From Mycobacterium sp. IS-836 (GTDB lineage: Bacteria; Actinomycetota; Actinomycetes; Mycobacteriales; Mycobacteriaceae): a stretch of DNA of 64,000 nucleotides. A program made the position numbers and the translations under genes. The stretch spans positions 186,001-250,000 of the forward strand of contig NZ_MBEU01000010.1 in NCBI RefSeq assembly GCF_001954275.1, written 5' to 3'. The notes beneath the pieces are model-generated. The model saw only the letters and a program-made list of their open reading frames with translations, had not been told where the DNA came from and ran no database searches. Below are positions 20,451-29,371 of the stretch, in pieces. Position 1 is the first letter of the stretch; every line of letters begins with the position of its first letter.

Positions 20451-21239
20451 TTAGTCGCCGCGGAGCATGCGTGCGCTTTCCGGGTCCGCCGGGTAGAACA
20501 GCTCGACGGCGAGTTCGGCGAGGGTGACGTCGAGCGGGGTTCCGAACGTCGTGAGCGTCGTGAACATCGACAGCCGCTGCCCGCCGCCGGCGTCGAGCAC
20601 GAAGGGAATCAGCAGCGAGGCGTTGTCGGCGGGCATGCCGCGCGCTGTGGCGGCGGCCGCGACGCCCGGGTATCCGCGCACCTCCTCGTCGATCGCCTGC
20701 AACGTCGGGTCGCCGGTGAGTGCGATCGTGCGTCGCAGCTGGCTCAGCAGGTAGCCCGCCCATTCGTCGAAATTCAGGGTCCGGTTGGCGAGACCGTCGG
20801 GATGCAGGCATAGCCGATACACGTTGGCCGGCGGGCCGAGCAGATGCTCGGGCAGCCCAGCCGTCAGCGCGGACGCCGCCGCATTGGTCCCGACGATGTT
20901 CCAGCACCGGTCGATGACGACGCCCGGGTAGGGGTCGTGCGCGTCGAGCAGGCGCTGGACGGCATCGCGGGCCGGGGACAGCGCGGCATCCTCGAGCGGG
21001 CGCGAGGAGTAGCGCGGCGCGAACCCGGCGGCGAGCAGGAGCGAGTTGCGCTCCCGCAACGGAATGTCGAGGCCCTCGGCGAGCGCGAGGACCATCTCGG
21101 GACTGGGCCGCGAACGCCCGGTCTCGATGAAGCTCAGATGCCGCGCCGACACACCCACGCTCAGCGACAGATCGAGCTGACTCACCCGGCGGCGAGCCCG
21201 CCATTCGCGCAACAGGACACCCACCGCGGCATCGCTCAC
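20451..21239 (-). CDS. XRE-family regulator with MmyB-like ligand-binding domain
   Basis: 262 residues. The N-terminal helix-turn-helix (LREWRARRRVSQLDLSLSVGVSARHLSFIETGRS, about 10-45) is followed by a PAS-like MmyB domain (YPGVVIDRCWNIVGTNAAA, FDEWAGYLLSQL). Such regulators usually control the adjacent divergent gene, here a SnoaL-like protein. GTG start with a leaderless -10 box. It has 10 bp before the purL promoter region and may read into purL. Confidence 0.85.
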   Translation of the reverse strand: MSDAAVGVLLREWRARRRVSQLDLSLSVGVSARHLSFIETGRSRPSPEMVLALAEGLDIPLRERNSLLLAAGFAPRYSSRPLEDAALSPARDAVQRLLDAHDPYPGVVIDRCWNIVGTNAAASALTAGLPEHLLGPPANVYRLCLHPDGLANRTLNFDEWAGYLLSQLRRTIALTGDPTLQAIDEEVRGYPGVAAAATARGMPADNASLLIPFVLDAGGGQRLSMFTTLTTFGTPLDVTLAELAVELFYPADPESARMLRGD

Positions 21240-21245
21240 GAAGCA

Positions 21246-21251
21246 ACGGTA
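21246..21251 (-). promoter_or_regulatory. -10 box (TACCGT) of the XRE regulator
   Basis: TACCGT on the minus strand ends 6 nt before GTG 21239. Confidence 0.45.
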
Positions 21252-21363
21252 ACCACGCCGCGCGCACCGCGGCGATGACCTCCGAGGTAATTGTGCCGCC
21301 GCACGGCGACGGACACGCTTGCCTTAACGCGCTCGATCGAAGCGCCTTACCCAGGGAGGAACC

Positions 21364-21762
21364 ATGACCGACGTCAAGACCGCTGCCCCGAAGTTCAGTG
21401 CGGAGCTGTGGGCCGCGTACTGGGCCGCGCCCACCATGTCGCGCGGCTTCGACATTCTGGCCGACGACATCGTCGGCTACTGGCCGGGTGACCCGGCGCC
21501 GGTGCGGGGAGTCGAGGCGTACACGGCGAAGATCGCCGAAATACTGGACGCCGCACCGGATTTGAAGCTGGAGCTCATCGACAGCGCAACCGTTCCCGGT
21601 CCCGCTGAGGGCGAGGAACTGGTGTACTTGCACTACGTCGGTGAAGGCACCGGCCCCGCCGGACCGTTCCGGATTCGCGGCCTCGACCGTGTCCGCAGCC
21701 GCGACGGGATGGTCGTGGAGAACGTCATCCGCTACGACCCGCTCTTCCTCGATCAGCGCTGA
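21364..21762 (+). CDS. SnoaL/NTF2-like small protein
   Basis: 132 residues with the NTF2-like cone fold (DILADDIVGYWPGDPAPVRGVEAYTAKIAEIL, YDPLFLD). Such proteins are small hydrolases, isomerases or lyases, or ligand binders; no activity can be assigned. AGGGAGGAACC precedes the ATG. It is divergent from the XRE regulator across 124 bp and is the likely target of that regulator. Confidence 0.75.
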   Translation: MTDVKTAAPKFSAELWAAYWAAPTMSRGFDILADDIVGYWPGDPAPVRGVEAYTAKIAEILDAAPDLKLELIDSATVPGPAEGEELVYLHYVGEGTGPAGPFRIRGLDRVRSRDGMVVENVIRYDPLFLDQR

Positions 21763-21777
21763 CGCGCGGCGGCCCGC

Positions 21778-22134
21778 CTAGAGGGCGGGATTGCCGACGA
21801 TGCAGAAAACGTTGCCCTCGGGGTCGGCCAGCACCACCCAGCGGAAGTTCTCGCCGAACTTGTGCCGGCCGACCTCCTTGGCCCCGGCCGCCGTCAGCCG
21901 CGATACCTCGGCGTCGATGTCGGCCGCACTCAAATCGAGGTGTACCCGGTTCTTTCCCGGGGTGGGATCGGGCACTTTCTGGAACCCGAGCCGCAGCCCT
22001 TCGGGGAAGGTCACGGCGGTGAACTCGTCGGCGAGGATGACGTGTGTCTTGCCACCGAACTGCTCGGCCCACCAGCCGGCCAGGCTCGCGGGGTCGCCGC
22101 AGTCGAAGGTGACCATTTCTACGTTGAAGGTCAT
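21778..22134 (-). CDS. VOC-superfamily (glyoxalase/bleomycin-resistance-like) protein
   Basis: 118 residues with paired beta-alpha-beta-beta-beta modules: VEMVTFDCGDPASLAGWWAEQ and VHLDLSAADIDAEVSRLTAAG, ending WVVLADPEGNVFCIVG. Metal-binding positions are conserved only in part. Corresponds to Rv0801. It lies 14 bp downstream of the aminopeptidase gene, likely one operon. Confidence 0.82.
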   Translation of the reverse strand: MTFNVEMVTFDCGDPASLAGWWAEQFGGKTHVILADEFTAVTFPEGLRLGFQKVPDPTPGKNRVHLDLSAADIDAEVSRLTAAGAKEVGRHKFGENFRWVVLADPEGNVFCIVGNPAL

Positions 22135-22148
22135 GCCCGGATCGTAGG

Positions 22149-23405
22149 TCAGCGCGGCGACAAAAACGCTTGCAGTGCGGCCGAATACGCGGCCACATCC
22201 TGCGCCCCCATCAACTCGCGTGCCGAGTGCATCGCGAGCTGGGCAGCGCCGACGTCGACGGTGGGGATGCCGGTCCGCGCCGACGCCAGCGGCCCGATGG
22301 TCGACCCGCACGGCAGGTCGGCGCGATGCTCGTAGCGCTGCAGCCCCACACCGGCTTGCCGGCACGCCAGCGCGAACGCCGCGGCCGTGCGTCCGTCGGT
22401 GGCGTAGCGCAGATTGGGATGCACTTTGAGCACCGGTCCACCGTTGACGTCGATCGGATGACCCGGCTCGTGCCGCTCCGGGTAGTTGGGGTGGGTGGCG
22501 TGCGCCATGTCGGCCGAGGCCAGCAGCGACGCCGGCAGGCGCCGCAAATAGTCTTCCCGGCCGCCGCCGGCCGCGAGCACGATCCGTTCCAAAACGGTGC
22601 TCAGCAGGTTGGATTGCGCGCCGCGGTCGGAGGACGAACCGACCTCCTCGTGGTCGAAGAGCACCAGCACCGGGACGAAACCGCGCGGCTCCGCGGCCAG
22701 CAGGGCCTCCATGCTCGCGTAGCAACTGGTCTGGTTGTCCAACCGCGGCGCGCTCACCAGGTCGCCGTCCGCACCGATCACCGCGGACGGGGTCAGGTCG
22801 TGTGTCATCAGGTCGGCCGACAGCACGTCGACCGCGGCCACCCCCGAGCGCTCGGCGACGTAATCGACGAAGGACGCGGCGCCGCCGCCGACTCCCCATA
22901 CCGCGTTGACGTGTCGTTGCGGGTCCAGCGTGAGCGACTTGCGGTCCTCGGCCAGGTGGATGGCCAGCTGCGGCACCCGCAGGATCGGATCGTCGATCCG
23001 CACCAGCCGCTGGACGGCGCGGTCGCCGTCGCGGACCGACAACCGGCCGCTGATGCCCAGGTCTCGGTCCAGCCACGAGTTGAGCCACGCTCCTCCGTAC
23101 GGCTCCAGCGCCACCACCCGCCAGCCGGCGACCAGCCGGTCGGGATGCTGCTTGACCCGTAGGTTCGGGCTGTCCGTGTGGGCACCGACGATCCGGAAAG
23201 GCCCGTCGGCGCCGCCCGAGTTCCAGGCGACCAGCGAACCGGCGCGGACGGTGAAGTAGCGACCGGGTTGCGACGGCCAGCTGTCGGCTTCGTTCAGTTC
23301 GGTGTATCCGGCGTCGACCAACCGCCCGGCCACGGTGGCGCACACATGAAACGGCGACGGGGAGGCATCGATGAATTCGCAGAGGCCTGCGGCACTGGCC
23401 GACAT
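22149..23405 (-). CDS. pepC: M18-family aspartyl aminopeptidase
   Basis: 418 residues from ATG 23405 ([21 protein letters not shown]). Dinuclear zinc ligands are visible: His in [12 protein letters not shown], Asp in [11 protein letters not shown], the Glu pair in [11 protein letters not shown], and a late His in [13 protein letters not shown]. It removes N-terminal acidic residues from peptides. ATG codons at 23414 and 23417 are alternatives. Divergent from dyp; ortholog Rv0800. Confidence 0.92.
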   Translation of the reverse strand: MSASAAGLCEFIDASPSPFHVCATVAGRLVDAGYTELNEADSWPSQPGRYFTVRAGSLVAWNSGGADGPFRIVGAHTDSPNLRVKQHPDRLVAGWRVVALEPYGGAWLNSWLDRDLGISGRLSVRDGDRAVQRLVRIDDPILRVPQLAIHLAEDRKSLTLDPQRHVNAVWGVGGGAASFVDYVAERSGVAAVDVLSADLMTHDLTPSAVIGADGDLVSAPRLDNQTSCYASMEALLAAEPRGFVPVLVLFDHEEVGSSSDRGAQSNLLSTVLERIVLAAGGGREDYLRRLPASLLASADMAHATHPNYPERHEPGHPIDVNGGPVLKVHPNLRYATDGRTAAAFALACRQAGVGLQRYEHRADLPCGSTIGPLASARTGIPTVDVGAAQLAMHSARELMGAQDVAAYSAALQAFLSPR

Positions 23406-23444
23406 GTTGAACATCATGGCTGTCGGCGACCGCGCAGTTCCCGA

Positions 23445-23450
23445 TAGGGT
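23445..23450 (+). promoter_or_regulatory. -10 box (TAGGGT) of the dyp-encapsulin operon
   Basis: TAGGGT ends 7 nt before GTG 23458. It lies in the 52-bp gap before pepC, so the two divergent promoters must be very close. Confidence 0.55.
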
Positions 23451-23457
23451 CGCCCAT

Positions 23458-24498
23458 GTGCCTCCGGTACAGCCGCAGCCCATCCTTGCGCCGTTGACGC
23501 CCGCGGCCATCTTCCTTGTGGTCACCATCGACGACGGCGGCGAAGCGACCGTGCACGACGCGCTGCCGGATCTGTCCGGGCTGGTGCGCGCCATCGGCTT
23601 CCGCGATCCGACGAAACGCTTGTCGGTCATCGCCTCGATCGGCTCCAACGCCTGGGACCGGTTGTTCGGCGGGCCTCCCTTAGCAAAAAAGCCCGCCGAA
23701 CTGCATACCTTCATCGAGCTGACCGGTCCGCAGCACACCGCCCCGGCCACGCCCGGTGATCTGCTGTTTCACATTCGGGCCGAATCGATGGACGTGTGTT
23801 TCGAGTTGGCCGGGCGCATCCTCAAGTCGATGGCGGGTGCGGTCACCGTCGTCGACGAGGTCCACGGCTTTCGGTTCTTCGACAACCGCGACCTGCTCGG
23901 CTTCGTCGACGGCACCGAAAATCCGGATGGCCCAATCGCCGTCAGCGCCACCGCCATCGGCGACGAGGACCCCGACTTCGCCGGCTCGTGCTACGTCCAC
24001 GTGCAGAAGTACGTGCACGACATGCCGTCGTGGGACTCGCTGTCGGTCACCGAGCAAGAGCACGTGATCGGTCGCACCAAGCTCGAAGACATCGAGCTCG
24101 ACGATGACGTCAAGCCACCGAACTCGCACATCGCGCTGAACGTGATCGAAGACGACGACGGCACCGAACTGAAGATCGTGCGGCACAACATGCCGTTCGG
24201 TGAACTCGGCAAGGACGAGTACGGCACGTACTTCATCGGCTATTCGCGCACCCCCGAGGTCACCGAACGGATGCTGCGCAACATGTTCCTCGGGGATCCG
24301 CCGGGCAACACCGACCGCATCCTGGATTTCTCCACCGCGGTCACAGGCGGCCTATTCTTCTCCCCCACCGTGGATTTCCTCGACGACCCGCCACCGCTGC
24401 CCGCCACGCTGGCGACGGAACGACCCGTCACATCTTTACCTGACCCAGCCTCCAATGGCTCACTTTCGATCGGCAGCATGAAAGGACCCACCGGATGA
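23458..24498 (+). CDS. dyp: Dye-decolourising peroxidase (DyP), encapsulin cargo
   Basis: 346 residues from the leaderless GTG 23458 ([17 protein letters not shown]). It has the distal motif GFVDGTENP and a proximal heme His near [11 protein letters not shown]. The C-terminus ends [14 protein letters not shown], which matches the LxIGSLKG-type targeting peptide that packs DyP enzymes into encapsulin shells. It oxidises substrates with H2O2 inside the nanocompartment. Overlaps the encapsulin start (ATGA, 24495-24498). Ortholog Rv0799c. Confidence 0.95.
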   Translation: MPPVQPQPILAPLTPAAIFLVVTIDDGGEATVHDALPDLSGLVRAIGFRDPTKRLSVIASIGSNAWDRLFGGPPLAKKPAELHTFIELTGPQHTAPATPGDLLFHIRAESMDVCFELAGRILKSMAGAVTVVDEVHGFRFFDNRDLLGFVDGTENPDGPIAVSATAIGDEDPDFAGSCYVHVQKYVHDMPSWDSLSVTEQEHVIGRTKLEDIELDDDVKPPNSHIALNVIEDDDGTELKIVRHNMPFGELGKDEYGTYFIGYSRTPEVTERMLRNMFLGDPPGNTDRILDFSTAVTGGLFFSPTVDFLDDPPPLPATLATERPVTSLPDPASNGSLSIGSMKGPTG

Positions 24499-25295
24499 TC
24501 AACAACCTTTACCGCGACCTGGCACCGGTCACCGACGTCGCTTGGGCCGAAATCGAACTGGAGGCGACGCGCACGTTCAAACGGCATATCGCCGGGCGCC
24601 GGGTGGTCGACGTCAGCGAGCCCGGCGGGCCAGTCACCGCGGCGGTCAGCACCGGTCGGCTGATCGACGTCAAAGCGCCCACCGACGGTGTGGTCGCGCA
24701 CCTTCGCGCCAGCAAACCCCTTGTCCGGCTGCGGGTTCCGTTCACGTTGTCTCGCTCCGAGATCGACGATGTGGAGCGTGGCGCCAACGACTCCGACTGG
24801 GACCCGGTCAAGGAAGCCGCCAAGAAGCTGGCGTTCGTCGAGGACCGCACCATCTTCGAGGGCTACGCCGCCGCGTCGATCGAGGGCATCCGCAGCGCCA
24901 GCTCCAACAAGCCGCTGACATTGCCCGAGGACCCTCGAGACATGCCGGATGCCATCTCGCAGGCGTTGACCGAACTGCGGCTCGCCGGTGTCGACGGCCC
25001 CTACTCGGTGCTGCTCTCCGCCGGCGTCTACACGAAGGTCAGCGAGACCACCGAACACGGATATCCGATCCGCGAGCACCTGAACCGGTTGGTTGACGGC
25101 GACATCATCTGGGCGCCGGCCATCGACGGCGCCTTCGTCTTGACCACTCGCGGTGGAGATTTCGACCTGCAACTGGGGACCGACGTCGCCATCGGCTACA
25201 GCAGTCACGACGCCGACACCGTGCAGCTATACCTGCAGGAGACCCTGACGTTCCTGTGCTACACCGCCGAGGCATCGGTCGCACTCGGCCCGTAA
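24495..25295 (+). CDS. enc: Family 1 encapsulin shell protein (Cfp29-like)
   Basis: 266 residues with the HK97-type phage capsid fold of encapsulins: N-terminal NNLYRDLAPVTDVAWAEIE binds the cargo peptide, and C-terminal FDLQLGTDVAIGYSSHDADTVQLYLQETL is the A-domain region. It should form a shell of about 24 nm around DyP. The length matches Cfp29 (Rv0798c). Its stop overlaps the start of the glycosyltransferase by one base (TAATG). Confidence 0.95.
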   Translation: MINNLYRDLAPVTDVAWAEIELEATRTFKRHIAGRRVVDVSEPGGPVTAAVSTGRLIDVKAPTDGVVAHLRASKPLVRLRVPFTLSRSEIDDVERGANDSDWDPVKEAAKKLAFVEDRTIFEGYAAASIEGIRSASSNKPLTLPEDPRDMPDAISQALTELRLAGVDGPYSVLLSAGVYTKVSETTEHGYPIREHLNRLVDGDIIWAPAIDGAFVLTTRGGDFDLQLGTDVAIGYSSHDADTVQLYLQETLTFLCYTAEASVALGP

Positions 25296-26386
25296 TGGCG
25301 CGCCAGCAACGCTATCCGATCCGGGTGCTGACGATCGGGAACGCACCGGCCGGGCCCAACAGCCGCGGCGGGATGGCGACGGTGATGCGATTGCTGAGCG
25401 AAGACACGGACCAACGGTTTCTGGTCAACCTCGTGCCCACCTACATCGATGCCGCGCTGGGGGCGCGGCTGTGGACGGGAGTGACGGGCATTCTCAAGGC
25501 ATCCACGCTCCTGCTTCTTGGCTCCGCCGACGTGCTGCACGCCCATTTTTCCTTGCGCGGCAGCGTCGTTCGCAAGGCCGTACCGTTGTTCATCGCTCGG
25601 CTGCGCGGCGTCCCGACCATTGTCCACTGCCACAGCTCGCACTTTTTCACCTGGCTCGACGAGCTGCCGCCGCTCCTGCGCCGCGCCGTGCGCGCGGCGC
25701 TGCACGCCGACTATTCGGTGGTGCTCGGTCAATCCCATCTCAGGGAGTCGTGTGTGCGCCTCGGATTCGACGAGTCCAACACCCGAGTCCTCTACAACCC
25801 CGTGGTGATGCCCGCGATCGCGCCGGCGCCGCGCCCCGGCCGGCCGCTACGGGTGGTGTCGCTGGGCAGGTTGGGCCCCAACAAGGGAAGCTACGACCTG
25901 GTTCGTGCGATCGGCATGCTGCCCAACGATATTCGCGCCGACCTGCGGGTCACGCTGGCCGGCGACGGCGAGGTAGACGAGGTGCGCGGCTTCGTCCGCA
26001 CCAGCGCACTCGACGACACCGTGGACGTCGTCGGCTGGGTGGACCCGGTCGAGAGGGACCGGTTGCTGGCCGAGTCGGCGATCTTCGTGTTGCCCAGCTA
26101 CAGCGAGGGCCTTCCAATGGCGGTGCTGGAGGCGATGGCCAACGGCGTGGTCCCGGTGACCACGGCGGTGGGCGCGATTCCGGAAGTGATTATCGACGGG
26201 GAAAACGGTGTGCTGGTCAGCCCTGGCGATCCACGCCAGTTGGCCGAGGCGCTGCAATCCCTGATCGCCGATGCCGCGTTGCGCGACCGCCTCGCCGCGG
26301 CCGCCCACGCGCGTGCCGGCGAGTTCGACATCGTCCGCTGGCGCGAGGCGCTGCACGACTTGTGGCTCGCCGCCGCGACACGGTGA
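25295..26386 (+). CDS. GT4-family glycosyltransferase coupled to encapsulin
   Basis: 363 residues with a GT-B fold. The N-terminal domain has VLTIGNAPAGPNSRGGMATVMRLL and VLHAHFSLRGSVVRKA. The C-terminal domain has VSLGRLGPNKGSYDLVRAI and the nucleotide-sugar motif E-x7-E (YSEGLPMAVLEAMANG). It is a predicted retaining glycosyltransferase, acceptor unknown. The ATG overlaps the encapsulin stop, so it is the third gene of the dyp-enc operon. M. tuberculosis has no such gene at this position, as I recall. Confidence 0.88.
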   Translation: MARQQRYPIRVLTIGNAPAGPNSRGGMATVMRLLSEDTDQRFLVNLVPTYIDAALGARLWTGVTGILKASTLLLLGSADVLHAHFSLRGSVVRKAVPLFIARLRGVPTIVHCHSSHFFTWLDELPPLLRRAVRAALHADYSVVLGQSHLRESCVRLGFDESNTRVLYNPVVMPAIAPAPRPGRPLRVVSLGRLGPNKGSYDLVRAIGMLPNDIRADLRVTLAGDGEVDEVRGFVRTSALDDTVDVVGWVDPVERDRLLAESAIFVLPSYSEGLPMAVLEAMANGVVPVTTAVGAIPEVIIDGENGVLVSPGDPRQLAEALQSLIADAALRDRLAAAAHARAGEFDIVRWREALHDLWLAAATR

Positions 26387-26396
26387 CGCCGGCCGC

Positions 26397-27425
26397 TCAG
26401 CCGGCGGCGGCCATCCCGTGGCCGACGCCGCGGCGCGGCAGCCCGCCGGAAACCATGAGCCGGAAGTAGTCGAACGACGAATCACTGCCCACCGCCAACC
26501 GCGGCAAGGCCAGCGGGTCGCAGCGACGGTCGGCGAATCCGGGTGTGGTCGACAACGCAAAGCGGACGCCGCGGCGGCGCAGCACGTCTTTGGCGCGGTC
26601 GTCGAAATCCCGTGGCCGGCCGTTGGGGTAAGCGAAAATTGTTGGCGCCCGGCCCGTCTCACGCTCCAACGCCGCACAGGAATCCGTGATCTCCCGCTCG
26701 AGCTTGTCGTCGCCGCAGCGGGCGAGAATCGGGTGGGTCACCGAGTGCGGATACAGGGTCACCAGGCCGTCGCCGGCCATCTCCCGTGCTTCGTGCCATG
26801 AAAGCATCCGGAAGGGACCCCCATCCCCGCCGTTGCGGTAGCCCAGCGCGTCGAGAATCTCGTCCAGCACCGTGATCCGCTGCACGTCGGGCAGGTCTTT
26901 CAACCGTTCGACCGCGGCAGCGTAAACCTTGCCGCGGTTGGTGGCGTCGGCGAGCGAACGAGCGCCCAGACTCAGCGCCGCCAGATCGACCTCGCTCGCG
27001 GTGGTGCGGGCGACCGCCAGCCAAAGCCGGTCGGGCCACAGGGTTTCGTCGCCGCCCATCGGGCCGGTCGCCAGAAACACCGCCGCGGGCAACTTCAACT
27101 CGCGCAGCACCGGGACCGCGTGGGTGGCGAGGTTCCGGGTGCCGTCGTCGAACGTGATCGCCATGGCGCGCGGCGGCAGCGTCCCCGCCGCCAGGCGATC
27201 GAGCGCCTCCTCGAGCGGGAGGACGTTGAAGTGCTCGCGGAGGTATTCCAGTCGACGGCGGTACTGCGCCGCGCCGAGCACATGCCAGCAGGACGGCGAC
27301 AGCGGTTCGTCTTCGACGCCGTGGAACATCACGATGCCAAGCGCGTCGCGGTGTCGCCGCCGCGTTAGCGCCGGGAGTCCCGCGGCGCACAGCAGCCCGG
27401 CCGCGATGTTCTTGAGTCTCGCCAT
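26397..27425 (-). CDS. Polysaccharide deacetylase (NodB domain)
   Basis: 342 residues. A NodB catalytic domain begins at MAITFDDGT (metal Asp) and carries the His pair in YPHSVTHPIL and the Arg-containing FAYPNGRPRDFDD. The N-terminus (MARLKNIAAGLLCAAGLPAL) could be a short signal anchor. It probably removes N- or O-acetyl groups from an envelope glycan. It converges on the glycosyltransferase (10 bp apart), and both are involved in glycan work. Confidence 0.88.
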   Translation of the reverse strand: MARLKNIAAGLLCAAGLPALTRRRHRDALGIVMFHGVEDEPLSPSCWHVLGAAQYRRRLEYLREHFNVLPLEEALDRLAAGTLPPRAMAITFDDGTRNLATHAVPVLRELKLPAAVFLATGPMGGDETLWPDRLWLAVARTTASEVDLAALSLGARSLADATNRGKVYAAAVERLKDLPDVQRITVLDEILDALGYRNGGDGGPFRMLSWHEAREMAGDGLVTLYPHSVTHPILARCGDDKLEREITDSCAALERETGRAPTIFAYPNGRPRDFDDRAKDVLRRRGVRFALSTTPGFADRRCDPLALPRLAVGSDSSFDYFRLMVSGGLPRRGVGHGMAAAG

Positions 27426-27452
27426 TAACTGTCGAACTCTAGGCTTTCGTGG

Positions 27453-29162
27453 CTAAAGGTCGAGGACGAGGTCGCTTTCTGGAGCCGCCGAGCAAATGAG
27501 GACCCTTCCCTGTCCCGGCGGCTCCAACGGCGCCTGGACGTATGTTGTCGTCCCGGCGACCACTGGTGTCTCACACACATGGCAGACGCCGCTTCGGCAC
27601 GAGAATCGGCTTGGCACATCGCAGGCCTCGGCCAAGTCCAGGATATTGGCGTAGTCGGCGGACCAGTTGACGGTGAGCCCGCTGCGCGAGAAGGTGATCG
27701 ACGGTCCGGTGCCTGACGGTCCCGCGGGCGGGTGCGGCGGTTTGCGCTCGGCCCCCGCAACGATGCCGGGGTTGATCGGCGGTAGCGCGCCGAACAACTC
27801 GCTGTGCATGCGTGCCGGATCGAGCCCAGCTGCGGTGAGGGCGTCGCGCGTGTCGGACATGAATTGTGTTGGACCACAGAGATATACCGCAGCATCGGTC
27901 GGCAGCCCTAGCGATGCGATGGTCGCCGCATCCGGACGTCCCTGCGTCTGCGTGTAGAACACCAACTGGCGGGCGTGCGGCAACGACTTGACGAGGGTCG
28001 TGACTTCCGTTGCAAAGGCCAGGGTTTCGTGGCTGCGGGTGGTGTGCAGCCACCAGACGTCGCGGCTACTGCGGGCAGCCGACAGGGTATGCAACATCGC
28101 CAATACTGGCGTGATGCCGATTCCCGCCGAAATCAGGACCACCGGATTGCTTTCCTCGGTCAGATAGAAGTCGCCGCGCGGCGCGGCGGCCTCGACGATG
28201 GACCCGGGCTGGACGTGGGCGTGCAGCCAGCGGCTCACCACGCCGTGATCTTCGCGCTTGACACTGATGCGGTAGTCCCCGGTGCTGGGGTCCCCCGAGA
28301 GGGAGTAGCTGCGCATCGGCGTCGGCTTGGCGGCGCCCGGGACTCGCACGGTCAGGTACTGGCCGGGAAGCGGTCGGGGCAGCGAACCGCCGTCGTCGGC
28401 TTGCAGACGGATCGACATGACCTGCGGGCTTTCCCGGGTTATCGCGCTGACCCGAAGCGGGCGAAAGCCGTCCCATCCCGGCTCGATTCCGACCGGGGGT
28501 GCGGTCTCGGTCGCTAGGCCCTCACGAAGCATGTCGCGGAATGACTGCTGCCAGCCGGGGCTGAGCGCCGGAACGTCAACTACCTTGTGCAGCTGTTCGA
28601 TGTTGCGGTTCGGCAGATACAACAACGCGTCGACGTCGGCAACGCTGAGTTCGTGGCGGCCGCGCCGGACCCGCACGATGTCGTCACCGGCACGGACATG
28701 GCCCTCGGTGATGACCCGGAAGTAGAATCCCGGGCGATGCTGCGACACAAGCAGATTGGGCATCTCCGGATCGTTGAGGCGCAGTCCGACCCGAAAGCAC
28801 GTGACACGCGGCTGGGTGACCTCGAACTCCGCCTCACCGATTTGGTAGCGGTCACCGATGCAGACTTCGTCGTCGGATAGTCCGGTAATGGTGAAATTTT
28901 CTCCGAAATGACCGGGCGCCAGGTCTTCGCGATTCAGGTAGGTCCTCCAGAATTCGTAGGACTCCGTTTGGTACACCATGACGGCGCGTTGCTCGCCGCC
29001 GTGGCCGGCCAAGTCGCCCTGCCCGTCGCCGTCGATGTTGGTGCGGCGAACCATGACGGGGCCTTCGACCGGGGTTTTCCATATCCCGGTGTACACGGTC
29101 TTGTCCCGCCATTGCACGTTCTTGGGCATGCCCACGTTGACCGAGACAAGCTTGCCCACCAC
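27453..29162 (-). CDS. MOSC domain fused to ferredoxin reductase and 2Fe-2S ferredoxin
   Basis: 569 residues in three parts. A MOSC domain (about 1-160) has the conserved Cys in PRVTCFRVGL and is related to molybdenum-cofactor sulfurases and the YiiM group. A FAD/NAD(P)H reductase (about 235-470) has MRSYSLSG and GIGITPVLAML. A C-terminal plant-type 2Fe-2S ferredoxin has CRSGVCHVC plus a late Cys in VLICSAAP. It likely channels electrons from NAD(P)H to a MOSC-bound reduction, as in N-hydroxylated-compound detoxification. The first two codons are GTG GTG; GGAG is upstream. Start 29159 is equally possible. Confidence 0.85.
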   Translation of the reverse strand: MVGKLVSVNVGMPKNVQWRDKTVYTGIWKTPVEGPVMVRRTNIDGDGQGDLAGHGGEQRAVMVYQTESYEFWRTYLNREDLAPGHFGENFTITGLSDDEVCIGDRYQIGEAEFEVTQPRVTCFRVGLRLNDPEMPNLLVSQHRPGFYFRVITEGHVRAGDDIVRVRRGRHELSVADVDALLYLPNRNIEQLHKVVDVPALSPGWQQSFRDMLREGLATETAPPVGIEPGWDGFRPLRVSAITRESPQVMSIRLQADDGGSLPRPLPGQYLTVRVPGAAKPTPMRSYSLSGDPSTGDYRISVKREDHGVVSRWLHAHVQPGSIVEAAAPRGDFYLTEESNPVVLISAGIGITPVLAMLHTLSAARSSRDVWWLHTTRSHETLAFATEVTTLVKSLPHARQLVFYTQTQGRPDAATIASLGLPTDAAVYLCGPTQFMSDTRDALTAAGLDPARMHSELFGALPPINPGIVAGAERKPPHPPAGPSGTGPSITFSRSGLTVNWSADYANILDLAEACDVPSRFSCRSGVCHVCETPVVAGTTTYVQAPLEPPGQGRVLICSAAPESDLVLDL

Positions 29163-29192
29163 GTCTCCTCGTGCTCACGCCGGCGAAGCTAT

Positions 29193-29208
29193 TGGGATAG
29201 CTGACCCA
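29193..29208. promoter_or_regulatory. Operator-like palindrome TGGG-N8-CCCA (site 1)
   Basis: TGGGATAGCTGACCCA, 31 bp before the MOSC-fusion start. Shares TGGG/CCCA arms and an 8-bp spacer with four other sites around the TetR genes. Confidence 0.55.
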
Positions 29209-29278
29209 CAATATTCCCCGCCCGCCGAGCGGTCAACGCCTTCGGGGCCTATTGCGGCCCGCTGATTTTGATGCATAC

Positions 29279-29294
29279 TGGGATGCACATCCCA
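29279..29294. promoter_or_regulatory. Operator-like palindrome TGGG-N8-CCCA (site 2)
   Basis: TGGGATGCACATCCCA, symmetric at 14 of 16 positions, the best copy of the set. It lies 78 bp before the hydrolase start in the 209-bp divergent gap. Confidence 0.6.
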
Positions 29295-29371
29295 AAACTG
29301 CAAAGGCCCGAACGACAGCGCCGCGGTCGTGGCGCTGGAAGCCTCGAAACCCGTGGTGCAGGAGGTATCCC

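Noticed and set aside
21778..23556. A 592-codon minus-strand frame that would join a long N-terminal extension to the VOC protein
   Set aside because: The extension is a shifted frame of the M18 aminopeptidase; the VOC protein alone from ATG 22134 has the right size.
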